A DNA stretch of 64,000 nt, from assembly GCF_007833165.1 (NCBI RefSeq), contig NZ_VOBQ01000008.1, positions 310,001 to 374,000 of the forward strand. The letters run 5' to 3'. The notes under the pieces were generated by a model. That model searched no databases. It worked only from the letters and a program-made list of their open reading frames with translations, and had not been told where the DNA came from. Within the stretch, counting starts at the first letter, position 1. Each line of letters starts with the position of its first letter. The translations under genes and the position numbers were made by a program. Positions 33,941 to 42,429 of this stretch are shown here, piece by piece. The DNA is from Caenimonas sedimenti (GTDB lineage: Bacteria > Pseudomonadota > Gammaproteobacteria > Burkholderiales > Burkholderiaceae_C).

Positions 33941-34016
33941 GTCTGAAGGGCTCGATAAAGCCCTTCAGACAGGCCCCTCTTGCGAGGGGACTGCGGCTCC
34001 GACCGAAGTCGGAGCC
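33941..34016. terminator. Three stacked hairpins between dnaE2 and nrdJ
   Basis: Three perfect hairpins follow each other: GTCTGAAGGGCT/AGCCCTTCAGAC (33941-33970, 12-base stem), CCCCTC/GAGGGG (33974-33989), and GGCTCCGAC/GTCGGAGCC (33995-34016), which has a UUCG loop when read on the minus strand. They fill the gap between convergent genes and have no T run. They may block transcription in both directions or protect the 3' ends. Confidence 0.6.
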
Positions 34017-34024
34017 TGTTCTGG

Positions 34025-36961
34025 TCAGCCGCAGCTGCCCACATAGTGGCAATGGCTGCACTGCATGCACCCGGCCACCTTGTGCAGTGACATGGTGTGG
34101 CACTCGGGGCACTGCTGCCCTCCGCCGGCCAGCAAGCTGCTGCTGCTCCCATGGCCGGCGCTGTTCGCAATGGCGGGAACGACGATGCGTCCCCGTGACA
34201 TCCGATCCAGCTCGGCCAAGCGCGCAAGCAGCACTTCGGCCATGTACGCCACCGTGCTCGGGTAGTTCTTCTGACGGGCCTCCCCCGGAACTTTCGCGAG
34301 GAAGTCGCCGCGCACCTCGCCGAACGTCGTCAGCTTGCGCAGCTTCATCGCGGCCCAGTTGGGGTCGCTGACCCGCAGGTCGATCGAAAGCACCTTCATC
34401 AGCCCGTCCAGTACCTTGGGATACCGGCCGGACAGCCACACCGAGTAGGCGCGGATCGTGCCATCCGGAAGCACCAGCTCCTTCATATGCAACAGGAAGT
34501 CGTCGCCGGTCGCGGGATTGTTGATGTCCACGTGCCAGCCGCGATTGCCTTCCGGGCCAGTTTTCGGCTCGCGTTTGCTGAACAGCGCGTCCACCATGGG
34601 CGACGCCTGCTGTTCCTGAAGGGCGCCGAGCTCGCGCAGCCGGTGCTGCACCAGGAGTGCAAAGCCGGCAGTCAACGAAGGCATGCGCACCGTGGTGCCC
34701 AGGCTGGGATGACGCATCTCAAAGTCGTCATCGCCCTCGGTTTTCAGCAGCGAATCGAGCTTCATGTTCACGAACGCGGCGTCGTCGGTCCGCATGTCCA
34801 CACTCAGGCTCTTGGCGATCGCGCCCAGTCCCCGCGGTGCTTCGTTGCCGGCGATGTAGACCTCCAGCGGGTGGTCCCCGCCGTTGCGCCAGTGGTTCAC
34901 CACGACGGCAAAGTTGCCGCGCGGGTGCCGCACCGCGTACGTCCTGCCCTCAGCGGGCACGTCCGGACGGCTCGGCCAGCGCATCTGCTGCGTCAGGTCG
35001 GGCACGTTCTTGATGGTGACCCGGCGGTCGGGATCGTTCTTGCGAAGATCCAGGCCAGCCTCCTCAGCGGCCATGTGTTCTTCCGCGGCCTTGTCAGCTG
35101 CGGAGGTCAGGACCTGGCCCACCATCTCGTTCGGGCGATAGCAGGTGATGCCTTTCAGCCCCGCCTTCCACGCGTGGACATACACGTCCTGGAATGCTTC
35201 GAAGGAGTATTCGCGCGGCACGTTGATCGTCTTGCTGATCGCGCTGTCCATGTACGGAGCGACGGCCTGCACGATGGCCAAGTGTTCTTCCACCGTCAAG
35301 TTCTGCGCCGTCACCAGCGCCGGATCGGTGGCGTCATCGCCGCGGACGGCATGGAGAACACGCACAGCGTAGTCGTCTGCCTCCCACACTTCGCGCTCCT
35401 CGCCGTTGCCGGTTCGCACCGAGCGGTAGGCTTTGAGGTCGAACGGCGGCTCGATGCCGGAGCTCGCGTTGTCCGCGAACGCCAGGGAACCCGTGCCGAC
35501 CGGAGCGATCGACAGCAGGTGACTGTTGCGGATGCCGAAGGAGCGGATGTCCGCTCGGATGTCATCGGGCAGCGTGGACGCGAATGTTCCTTCCTGCAGG
35601 TACTTCTCGGCGTCGAACAACGGGAAGGCCCCGAATTCTTTCGCCAGTTCGATGGACTTGCGGTATGCCGCATGCGCCATGGTCTGTGCCACCTCAGCGG
35701 CGAACGCGGCGGACTCGCTGCTGCCGTAGCGCAATCCGAGCATGGCCATCGCGTTGGCAAGGCCCAGAAAGCCCACACCGATGCGTCGCTTGGCCTCCGC
35801 CTCCGCCTTCTGCTGCGTCAGCGGCCACTCCGTCACGTCGATGACGCGATCCAGGATCTCGACGATCCCCGCCACATTGCGCTTGAGCGCCTCGAAGTCG
35901 AAGCGGGCATCGGCCGTGAACGGGTTGCGAACGAGCCGCGTGAGGTTCTGGTGTCCCAGGTCGCAGCAACCATACGGCGGCAGAAACTGCTCGCCACAGG
36001 GATTGCAGGCGCGCAGCATCTCGCAGTACCACAGGTTGTTCTTCCGGTTGACCGTGTCGAGGAAGATGATTCCCGGGTCGCCGGTCTCGTAGGCGTTGCG
36101 TACGATCTTCGTCCAGAGATCGCGCGCGCGCACCGTCCGATAGACAAAGCGCTCCACGCCGTCATCGCACAGCTTGCGCCGTGCTTCGAAGGTCGGCTCG
36201 GCCACGTGGACCAGGTCGAAAGTGGCGTCGTCTTCACAGGCTTGCATGAACGCGTCAAGCATGCCCACGGAGATGTTGAAGTTGCTCAGTTTCGCGAAGC
36301 TTGTGCGAATGGCCCAAGCGAAGTCGCCGCGCGTGCGGATCAACCGCGTCAGCTGTTCCACCTCCAGCGGGTTCAGGCCGAAGGTTGCGAAGTCCGGGGT
36401 CTTCTTGGAGTCGATGAACTCCTCGATGTCCGGATGATCGATGCGCAGCACGGCCATTTGCGCGCCACGCCGCGATCCTGCCGATTCGACAGTGGCGCAG
36501 GAGCGGTCGTAGACCTCCATGTACGAGACCGGCCCGGAAGCTTCCGAGTCGGTGCCTTTCACGCGCGCCTTGCGAGGGCGCAACGGGCTGAAGTCGTAGC
36601 CGACGCCTCCACCGCGCCGCATGGTCTCCGAGGCTTCCGCCAGGGCGACCATGATTCCGGGCGTACCGTCGACATGTCCGCTCATGGTGTCGGCGATGGG
36701 CTGCACGAAGCAGTTGATCATCGTCGTCTGCCGGCCCGAGCCGGCAGCGCTGTTGATCCGGCCACCCAGGACGGCGCCGCCTTCCTGCGTGCCGAAGAAG
36801 CGTTCGGCCTGGGCGTCGTCACGCGCGAGAGCGTGCGCAACCCGCCACTGGAGATCGGCATGCGTTGCCTCGCCGGGAAGCGCGTACTTGGTGCGGAACA
36901 GATGCTGGGAAAGCGGTTGGGGCGGCAGAGCCGCTACGACCGCGTCAATTTCAGTTTTCAT
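34025..36961 (-). CDS. nrdJ: Adenosylcobalamin-dependent ribonucleotide reductase (class II)
   Basis: 978 residues from ATG 36959-36961 with GGAGAG upstream. Class II features: RRGGGVGYDFSPLRP, the catalytic region NPCGEQFLPPYGCCDLGHQN (NPCGE near 322), and a C-terminal zinc/redox segment (CPEC ... CMQCSHCHYVGSCG). No N-terminal ATP cone is seen. It reduces ribonucleotides to deoxyribonucleotides using vitamin B12, without oxygen or a separate radical subunit. Its promoter of the shared class lies at 37254-37297, leaving a leader of about 290 bases. It gives the plasmid its own dNTP supply. Confidence 0.95.
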   Translation of the reverse strand: MKTEIDAVVAALPPQPLSQHLFRTKYALPGEATHADLQWRVAHALARDDAQAERFFGTQEGGAVLGGRINSAAGSGRQTTMINCFVQPIADTMSGHVDGTPGIMVALAEASETMRRGGGVGYDFSPLRPRKARVKGTDSEASGPVSYMEVYDRSCATVESAGSRRGAQMAVLRIDHPDIEEFIDSKKTPDFATFGLNPLEVEQLTRLIRTRGDFAWAIRTSFAKLSNFNISVGMLDAFMQACEDDATFDLVHVAEPTFEARRKLCDDGVERFVYRTVRARDLWTKIVRNAYETGDPGIIFLDTVNRKNNLWYCEMLRACNPCGEQFLPPYGCCDLGHQNLTRLVRNPFTADARFDFEALKRNVAGIVEILDRVIDVTEWPLTQQKAEAEAKRRIGVGFLGLANAMAMLGLRYGSSESAAFAAEVAQTMAHAAYRKSIELAKEFGAFPLFDAEKYLQEGTFASTLPDDIRADIRSFGIRNSHLLSIAPVGTGSLAFADNASSGIEPPFDLKAYRSVRTGNGEEREVWEADDYAVRVLHAVRGDDATDPALVTAQNLTVEEHLAIVQAVAPYMDSAISKTINVPREYSFEAFQDVYVHAWKAGLKGITCYRPNEMVGQVLTSAADKAAEEHMAAEEAGLDLRKNDPDRRVTIKNVPDLTQQMRWPSRPDVPAEGRTYAVRHPRGNFAVVVNHWRNGGDHPLEVYIAGNEAPRGLGAIAKSLSVDMRTDDAAFVNMKLDSLLKTEGDDDFEMRHPSLGTTVRMPSLTAGFALLVQHRLRELGALQEQQASPMVDALFSKREPKTGPEGNRGWHVDINNPATGDDFLLHMKELVLPDGTIRAYSVWLSGRYPKVLDGLMKVLSIDLRVSDPNWAAMKLRKLTTFGEVRGDFLAKVPGEARQKNYPSTVAYMAEVLLARLAELDRMSRGRIVVPAIANSAGHGSSSSLLAGGGQQCPECHTMSLHKVAGCMQCSHCHYVGSCG

Positions 36962-37326
36962 AGGACTCTCCAAAGAGTGATTGCAAAAGGGGTCAAGGAA
37001 ACGAGACCCGCCAATGCGCACTCCCCTGGGGAAGTTGCGCATAGGCTGATCCCGGGGAGTGCCGGCGCGAAGCCGGCTCTTGGATGTGCCGTGGCCCAGG
37101 CTCGCCGTGGCGTGGCTGGGTCGGTGTTAGTGGCTGGAGTCGCCCTGGAAGGGCACGCGGTGTTCCAGCTCCGCGTTTGCTCGTAAGAGCAGGTGAACTC
37201 TGAAAGAAGCGTCTGTGGGAGGCGCTTTCCGCAGGATTCGTCCTGTGAGGCCCATTGTTGGGGGCCTTGAAAGTTCTCGCAACAGTTGGCGACCATCCCG
37301 AAGGAATGGCCGCCACCGTCACTAGC
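36962..37326 (-). promoter_or_regulatory. Long structured leader of nrdJ
   Basis: 365 bases without a gene. It contains the shared-class promoter at the far end and several hairpins, including GCCGGC-GCGAA-GCCGGC (37061-37077), which is nearly repeated at 41565-41583, and CCCCTGGGG. No complete cobalamin riboswitch was found. The long leader suggests control at the RNA level. Confidence 0.5.
37254..37297 (-). promoter_or_regulatory. Shared-class promoter (nrdJ)
   Basis: On the minus strand: core GATGGTCGCCAACTG, -35 TTGCGA (37277-37282), 17-base spacer, -10 AACAAT (37254-37259). It starts about 36 bases after the stop of the 77-residue gene and points to nrdJ. Confidence 0.55.
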
Positions 37327-37560
37327 TCAATGCAGAACCGCGGGCGGCTCTTGCAGGGGTCGGAATGCCTGCAGCTGCTGGTACCAAAGCACCGACGGCT
37401 GCCGACCATCCACGATCAGCCCGATCGCCGGGTCGTACCCGACGTTGTGGACACCGCAGATGCGCTGATCGTCGTCCTCGACGACAACCAGCAGGGTTTC
37501 CTCCCCGGTTCGGCGCTGGAACTCCTTGACCTTCTCGGTCAGTTCCGTCGCAACGCACAT
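37327..37560 (-). CDS. Small hypothetical protein, 77 residues
   Basis: ATG 37558-37560 with an ideal AGGAGG six bases upstream. The sequence is compact and looks folded (VKEFQRRTGEETLLVVVEDD, then DQRICGVHNVGYDPAIGLIV). No family is recognised. It lies 62 bases after ssb on the same strand and is probably the last gene of that operon. Confidence 0.7.
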   Translation of the reverse strand: MCVATELTEKVKEFQRRTGEETLLVVVEDDDQRICGVHNVGYDPAIGLIVDGRQPSVLWYQQLQAFRPLQEPPAVLH

Positions 37561-37622
37561 GGCGCCTCCTGGTTGGCCCCGGGGGCGACCTCGAGGGTCG
37601 GTGCCCCGAGGCTGGTTGTTGA

Positions 37623-38048
37623 CTAGACGAAGCCGGACTGGTGTCCGTCCTCGCCTTCCGTTTGCGACGCGCCGCGCGTCCCGGCTTGCCGGGTCGTGCC
37701 GCGCGCCGCGGGCTCCTGGTGGGCATCCCCCGCGCGGGACCTTGCCGGTCTCGCGCCTGGTTGCCACCAAGTGAGCTGGTACTTCACGCTGGTCTTGGCC
37801 ACACCGTTCCCATCGGTCCAGTGGTGCGTCTCCTGCGCGCCGGTCGCCTCGACCCACTGTCCCTTTTCCACGGACTGGCAGAAACGCTCGGCCTCGTCAC
37901 CGAAGCAGAAGAACGTCACTGCTTCGGTGAACTCCTGGCCGCGCGAGTAGCGCGTGCTGAGCAAGCGAAACTCACAGTAGTTCGTATGCTTGCCCATCCG
38001 CAACTCAGGGTGGTGGGCGAGTCTCCCGCTCGCGGTGAGCGTGATCAT
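37623..38048 (-). CDS. ssb: Single-stranded DNA-binding protein
   Basis: 141 residues from ATG 38046-38048. The OB-fold pattern of bacterial SSB is present (GRLAHHPELRMGKHTNYCEF, EAVTFFCFGDEAERFCQSV, KGQWVEATGAQETHHWTDGN). The C-terminal 40 residues are a flexible Gly/Ala/Arg-rich tail. It ends in GFV and lacks the acidic DDDIPF tip that recruits partner proteins in chromosomal SSB. It protects single-stranded DNA in plasmid replication or transfer. The gene starts two bases after the preceding stop. Confidence 0.85.
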   Translation of the reverse strand: MITLTASGRLAHHPELRMGKHTNYCEFRLLSTRYSRGQEFTEAVTFFCFGDEAERFCQSVEKGQWVEATGAQETHHWTDGNGVAKTSVKYQLTWWQPGARPARSRAGDAHQEPAARGTTRQAGTRGASQTEGEDGHQSGFV

Positions 38049-38050
38049 CG

Positions 38051-39031
38051 CTACCGGCCCATGGCCTTCACGCGGTAAAGGTTCTTTTCGCCTTCGCCGC
38101 CGTTAGCCAGCGAGACCGGCACCTTGCCCATGGGGGTGATGGCCACCTTGTCGCCGACCTGGCATCCGTTCGAGAGCAGCTCGCGCTCCAGTTCCGCGCC
38201 GCGCAAGGCGAGCTCGGCTCCGTTGTCCAGCTGCAGACGCGCCTCGAAGATCTCGTAGGGCGCCTTGCCTTTGGGTTCGACCTTCTGGGGGCTGGCTCTC
38301 ACCAGCTTGCCAACGTAGGTGAATCCCGTCGTCACCCTGGGCGCGACCACGCGCTGCGCGGTCGGCGCCTGGGGTGCCTGTTGCGGAGCCTGGATGGGCG
38401 GCAGCGCGGGTGCCAGCGGCTCCGGAGCCTTCTGGTTCTGCTGCACTGTCGGCGCAGGGCCGGGGAGCCTGGCGCGAGTTGCTTCGTCCTTGGGCGGTTT
38501 GCGCGCCTTGACGGCGCGGTTGCCCAATTCGTTGATGAGGCGCTCGGCCAGCTCGATGGTCTCGTCCTTGACTCCGTCGAGTCCGGCCACCGGGTCGTAA
38601 GGTGCGTCAGGAAGCGTATGCCTGCGGCCCTTCATGAGGGCTTTCAGGCAAGGTTCGCTGATGATCAGGTCACGCTTCACGACTCGCGCCGCAACGTAGA
38701 CCCGCAGGTGAATACTCCCCACCGGCGGGTCTAGTCCGATTGACGCGATGCGGTCGGCGATTTCCCAGGTGTCGGCGCGGATGATGGTCTCGGGCGCCTC
38801 GCTCTGCACGAGTACTTCCGGCAGCTCCGGTACCGCGACTCGAACGGTGGCGACCGCCGCTTCTCGCCGTACCCGGCGCCGCTGCACGCGCTCGGAGAGC
38901 GATTGCAGCGCCACACGGACGAGCGGAGTGATGATCCAGGCGCAGAACTTGCCCACCACCATCAGGCCGGCCCACATCAGCTTCACAGCACCGAAGACGA
39001 GCTGCATGAGCCCGTATCCCAGTTCTTTCAT
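38051..39031 (-). CDS. Membrane-anchored protein of unknown function
   Basis: 326 residues. An N-terminal hydrophobic region (about 6-42) contains one or two membrane helices, followed by a basic patch (RVQRRRVRREA). A middle domain is followed by a Pro/Gln/Ala-rich linker (about 195-235). The C-terminal 80 residues (YVGKLVRASPQKVEPKGKAP ... GDKVAITPMGKVPVSL) resemble a small domain found at the ends of some plasmid relaxases and primases (pattern GD-V-G-PV). That similarity is from memory and tentative. It lies between the CobS-like gene's partner and ssb. Confidence 0.65.
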   Translation of the reverse strand: MKELGYGLMQLVFGAVKLMWAGLMVVGKFCAWIITPLVRVALQSLSERVQRRRVRREAAVATVRVAVPELPEVLVQSEAPETIIRADTWEIADRIASIGLDPPVGSIHLRVYVAARVVKRDLIISEPCLKALMKGRRHTLPDAPYDPVAGLDGVKDETIELAERLINELGNRAVKARKPPKDEATRARLPGPAPTVQQNQKAPEPLAPALPPIQAPQQAPQAPTAQRVVAPRVTTGFTYVGKLVRASPQKVEPKGKAPYEIFEARLQLDNGAELALRGAELERELLSNGCQVGDKVAITPMGKVPVSLANGGEGEKNLYRVKAMGR

Positions 39032-39046
39032 GTTGTTTTTCCTCTT

Positions 39047-39781
39047 TCAGAAGGCAGCCTGCTGCGCGAGTGCTCTCCACTCGCCTTCGCTGACAGGCCC
39101 TGTTGGTTCGGTCGCGGCCGGGCCGCAAGTGATCGCATCGCGCAGGGACCAGCCGAGGCTGTCGAGTGCGCGATCGATGTCGTTCACCGTGAACCAGTGC
39201 GCGAGGTATTCACGCCAGGCGTACGGTTGCTTCTCCGGTGTGGAATCCGGCACGTTGGGGCGTTGCGCCACCAGCACCAGGTTGTTCTGCCGCGCCCATT
39301 GGGCGAGCAGCAATGCTGCGTGCACGTCGTCGCTGAAAGCTGGCACGTAGGTCGTGCAGCCGCTGCAGTGATGCAGCCAGCTCTCGATGCCAGTGGGCTC
39401 GCTTTCGCAGGCCTCCAGCTTCTGCGCCCAGGCGTGGACTACGTCGTGCATCTGCATGCCCTTGGGCACCGCCACGAAGTAGATCCGCGCGCCCTGGAAG
39501 TCGAGCCCCAGGTCCGGGTGTTGCACAACGAACATGCCTGTTTGCCCGCCGCCCTGCGGATCGGGTTTCAGGTGCAGGTATTTCGGCTGCGCCACCTTCT
39601 GGTAACCCTCGCGCAGCTTGCGCTGCAGCAGCGGGGCAACCTTGATCGGAGCCACGGCCGCCAGGGTGACCCGGGCGTCGCGCGCGTCGATGAACGCGGT
39701 CTGAACGCGGCCGTCGTCGCAGGTGTCGGTGAAGCCCCACTGTCCGCGGGCGTGAGCGTAGACGTTGTACACGTTGCTCAC
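39047..39781 (-). CDS. Hypothetical protein, possible WGR-like domain
   Basis: 244 residues from GTG 39779-39781, overlapping the CobS-like stop as GTGA. The N-terminal part (ARGQWGFTDTCDDGRVQTAF ... LLQRKLREGYQKV) recalls a WGR domain, but the match is weak. Two cysteines in HHCSGCTTY could bind metal. No signal peptide. Coupled translation suggests it acts with the CobS-like ATPase. Confidence 0.65.
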   Translation of the reverse strand: MSNVYNVYAHARGQWGFTDTCDDGRVQTAFIDARDARVTLAAVAPIKVAPLLQRKLREGYQKVAQPKYLHLKPDPQGGGQTGMFVVQHPDLGLDFQGARIYFVAVPKGMQMHDVVHAWAQKLEACESEPTGIESWLHHCSGCTTYVPAFSDDVHAALLLAQWARQNNLVLVAQRPNVPDSTPEKQPYAWREYLAHWFTVNDIDRALDSLGWSLRDAITCGPAATEPTGPVSEGEWRALAQQAAF

Positions 39782-40791
39782 GTCGTCGCCGTGACGAGGT
39801 TCTCGTCATAGCCCGCCTTCAGGGTGATCTGCTGGTTCACGGCGCCAGCCATCGGCGCACGCATGCGCAACGCCTGCTGGATCGCGAAGTGCAGGCCGCT
39901 GCGGCCCTTGCTGCGCAAGATCGGGTTGTACATGACGGTGTACTTCGCCCAGCGAAGCGCGGCTCGCGTGGAGATCGGCTTGTCGATGTTCGGATCGGCG
40001 CCCTCGCGGAATGCCTTGCGAACCTCGGTGGCCACCTCGACACAGATGTGCGCGATCGGCTTGGCCTTGTCGGCTTCGACGCCGCCGGCGACCAGGTGGC
40101 GCACGATCAGGTCCTTCTCCAGGTCGGCAGACAAGAAGTCCACCTGCATGTAGGAGAACCGGTCGTCGTTGGCGGTGTCCTGCTCGTTGCGACCGGCAAC
40201 GTGGATCAGGCTGTCAACCGCGTTCTGCGTGACGAAGAACCGCGTGCTCGGTGCGGGTGTGATGACTTCACCCGTTTCCGGGATGGTCCACGAGTACCCT
40301 TCCAGGAGCATGTTCAGGCCGGTTGCCTCGCCGGGGTCGAGCACGTTGTACTCGTCCAGCATCACCGACGTGCCATCGCGGCACGCCCTGACCACAGGGC
40401 CATCGACCCAGTGCAGGCGCCCGTCCTCGGTCGGCAGCATCTGGCCGACCAGTTGGTAGCTGTCGGTCTTCGGCGTGCACGGCACCTTGTGCAGCGGCAC
40501 GTTCAGCCGCGCATGAATCTGCGCGATGAAGGATGTCTTGCCCGCCGAAGGGTCACCTTCGATCATGAGCGCGCGGAAACCGCCCACCCAGAACATGGTG
40601 AACTGGCGCAGCCGGTCCATCTCGAACACGTACAGCGGATCGATCTGCGGCACACCGGGGAGCCCTTCCGCAAAGCCAGGGATGACTGCGGCTTCGGCCG
40701 CCTCCGGCAGGTTGAAGGTGTCGCGGATCTTGTAGTTGACGAACCTGCGCTTTTGCTCAGGCGTCGTCTGCGTTTTGGTTGTTGCGTCCAT
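39778..40791 (-). CDS. CobS-like MoxR-type AAA+ ATPase
   Basis: 337 residues from ATG 40789-40791. Walker A GDPSAGKT at residues 79-86, Walker B VMLDEYN at 143-149, and NPIL/RAALRWA segments in the lid region. The pattern (GFRALMIEGDPSAGKTSFIA, LVGQMLPTEDGRLHWVDGPV) is that of CobS-like members of the MoxR group. These work with a VWA protein; the CobT-like protein at 24250-26361 is the expected partner. Translation overlaps its downstream neighbour and the end of the 223-residue gene upstream. Confidence 0.85.
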   Translation of the reverse strand: MDATTKTQTTPEQKRRFVNYKIRDTFNLPEAAEAAVIPGFAEGLPGVPQIDPLYVFEMDRLRQFTMFWVGGFRALMIEGDPSAGKTSFIAQIHARLNVPLHKVPCTPKTDSYQLVGQMLPTEDGRLHWVDGPVVRACRDGTSVMLDEYNVLDPGEATGLNMLLEGYSWTIPETGEVITPAPSTRFFVTQNAVDSLIHVAGRNEQDTANDDRFSYMQVDFLSADLEKDLIVRHLVAGGVEADKAKPIAHICVEVATEVRKAFREGADPNIDKPISTRAALRWAKYTVMYNPILRSKGRSGLHFAIQQALRMRAPMAGAVNQQITLKAGYDENLVTATT

Positions 40792-41428
40792 TGGCAATCT
40801 CGCTAAAGACATTTCCAAGGCCCACTTCCCTGAGGATGGGCATAAGGCCATCCATCAGTCGCTCGGGCGATAGGCCGCAGATGCGGCAGCAGCGCTCGAA
40901 GGAAAATGGGGTGAGGGGTTGAGGCAGAAGTACCTCGTGTTGGCGGCCGTCCTCGTCGTCGGTGACGACTACGACCATCGCTTGGGGTGCGAAGATCCAT
41001 TCCAGGATCTCGCGCTTTTCTGCACCGTTGCCACGGGCCTGCAGTGCACGAAGCGAGTAGTGAAGCTTCGCCTCGTGCAGCTGATCGATCGCGGCGTCCG
41101 ACCATTCCACCGTCGCCTCTTCGGCGCTGTGGTTCGCGTCGGTGTCGGCCTCCTCCTCGCGAAGGGGGTCGACGTCGCAATTCAGATCGTTGCCTGCCTC
41201 CGGCCCACCCAGAGGGTGGTCCAGCACGGCCGGATCGAGCGCATCGAAGAGACCGCGCGTGGCGCTGTCGCTTCGCAACCAGAACCGCCGAGGCGGCTTC
41301 GGTTGTCGCTGTTCCTTGCGCAGGGCTTTGTGGCGTTCCTCTTGCTCGTACGCACGAATCTCGTGCGGCGAGAACAGGGACAAGTGCAGCTGGTGTGGGG
41401 CGCCGTGTTCAGCGACGCCGGCGAGCAT
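40757..41428 (-). CDS. Hypothetical protein, 223 residues
   Basis: ATG 41426-41428 has GGGAG seven bases upstream. The sequence is acidic in the middle (DPLREEEADTDANHSAEE), with a helical region (DAAIDQLHEAKLHYSLRALQ) and a C-terminal part with two cysteines (RCCRICGLSPERL). No known domain. It overlaps the CobS-like gene by 35 bases. Confidence 0.65.
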   Translation of the reverse strand: MLAGVAEHGAPHQLHLSLFSPHEIRAYEQEERHKALRKEQRQPKPPRRFWLRSDSATRGLFDALDPAVLDHPLGGPEAGNDLNCDVDPLREEEADTDANHSAEEATVEWSDAAIDQLHEAKLHYSLRALQARGNGAEKREILEWIFAPQAMVVVVTDDEDGRQHEVLLPQPLTPFSFERCCRICGLSPERLMDGLMPILREVGLGNVFSEIANGRNNQNADDA

Positions 41429-41708
41429 GGGATTGCTCCCTGTGCCTGGCCATGATGCTTTTCATCTCTCGTGCCTCCAGCAGAGGCCCGGATGGCACGA
41501 CCCCTCTCGGGGGCATGCACCCCCGGACCGGGTTGACGTTTCGCGGAGCTAAGCCGCGGTTGAATGCCAGCGCGAAGCCGGCTATCTCGATGTGACATCG
41601 AAGATTGCCAAAGGGCCTGCACAGGCCGCTTGGCAATGCTCACGTCGGGGAGTGAAGAAGCAAGAGGAAGTGAGGAACTGGGGGCCGAAGCCCCCAGAAC
41701 CAGTTTCG
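41429..41708 (-). promoter_or_regulatory. Hairpin-rich leader between small peptide and 223-residue gene
   Basis: 280 bases without a gene. Hairpins include GGGGG/CCCCC (41509-41524) and the element TGCCAGCGCGAAGCCGGCT (41565-41583), which matches the nrdJ leader at 37060-37078 in 18 of 19 bases, and ATCTCGATGT-gac-ATCGAAGAT. It may control expression of the CobS-like operon. Confidence 0.5.
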
Positions 41709-41837
41709 TTACTTCGATGCCGCCTCGAGGGCAGCGGTGCGGGACTGGATCGTGCCGGCGCCTTGGGAGGCGGCGCCGGAACCGAAATAGGCCGTGCACA
41801 CAGCAGCGAGAACGACGAGAACGGCAGCAGCTTTCAT
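41709..41837 (-). CDS. Small exported peptide, 42 residues
   Basis: ATG 41835-41837 preceded by AGGAGAC. The product is a hydrophobic N terminus (MKAAAVLVVLAAVCTAYFGS) followed by a short polar tail ending EAASK. It looks like a secreted or membrane-inserted small peptide. It was chosen because of the strong ribosome binding site. Its function is unknown; it is first in the operon driven from about 42250. Confidence 0.6.
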   Translation of the reverse strand: MKAAAVLVVLAAVCTAYFGSGAASQGAGTIQSRTAALEAASK

Positions 41838-42429
41838 GATGTCTCCTGGAAAAAGGAAACCCAAAAGCGAACCACCGCCCCTCATGGGCTGTGATCGCCC
41901 TTGAGGGTGGTTTGATGCGGTGAGCAGCGCTTGCGCGCGGAACACCAGTTGGTGGCGTGCACATGACACGCAACTGCGATTGCTCGCAGTCTTTTCCGAC
42001 TACGTCGAGAAAGACCTCACGACACCAGCTGCTGGAGCCGTCAGGTCTTGCCCGCCTCGGGACATGGTCGGGGCGCTAGGCGCCCGCCACGGGCTGCACA
42101 ACGCAGCCTATTCATACTTGTTGCCCCTTTCGGGTTGCCGCCCGCCGTCGCAGGAGACCGCTTTCCCTCGGAAGGTTTAGGTGTCCCAGGTGCACCGCCA
42201 CCCGGAATCCGGAAGGCGACGCCATTCTCGACGGCATTCGCTTCGGCCGTCAACAGAAGCCGACCACGCCAGCACCAAAAGCCCGCGAGCCCGAGGCTGC
42301 GTGGGTCGCGAAAGCGCTTGTCACGCTGATTTTCCCGTTCAACGCACCACCAAGCGCCTGTAGGGCGGGCCGGTTCGTGACTCCCTCATTCATAGAGTCA
42401 GAAGGCAACTTTTCATTTGGAGCACTTCT
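41838..42429. promoter_or_regulatory. Large intergenic region with hairpins and a shared-class promoter
   Basis: 592 bases without a gene between two divergent units. It holds hairpins GGGCGC-TAG-GCGCCC (42071-42085) and GGCTGC-ACAAC-GCAGCC (42092-42108), and the promoter at 42224-42268 for the minus-strand operon. A stretch CAACCCGAAAGGGGC on the minus strand near 42122-42136 resembles one in the primase leader. The plus-strand gene at 42430 has GGAG upstream; its promoter was not placed. Confidence 0.5.
42224..42268 (-). promoter_or_regulatory. Shared-class promoter (CobS-SSB operon)
   Basis: On the minus strand: core GGCGTGGTCGGCTTCTG, -35 TTGACG (42248-42253), 18-base spacer, -10 GAGAAT (42224-42229). 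It is closest to the primase copy. The leader to the small peptide is about 380 bases. Confidence 0.5.

Noticed and set aside
32259-34439. Minus-strand open frame of 726 codons
   Set aside because: It is antisense to dnaE2 and runs across the hairpin array; no motifs.
36990-37020. Possible cobalamin riboswitch (B12 box) before nrdJ
   Set aside because: GAGACCCGCC resembles half of a B12 box, but it is on the plus strand, facing away from nrdJ, and the rest of the box does not match.
34487-37186. Long plus-strand open frame of 899 codons
   Set aside because: It is the antisense of nrdJ, has a His/Arg/Val-rich composition typical of a shadow, and no family features.
42301-42345. Plus-strand match to the shared promoter before the 42430 gene
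   Set aside because: The core is partly matched and TTGTCA is present, but no acceptable -10 box lies at the right distance.
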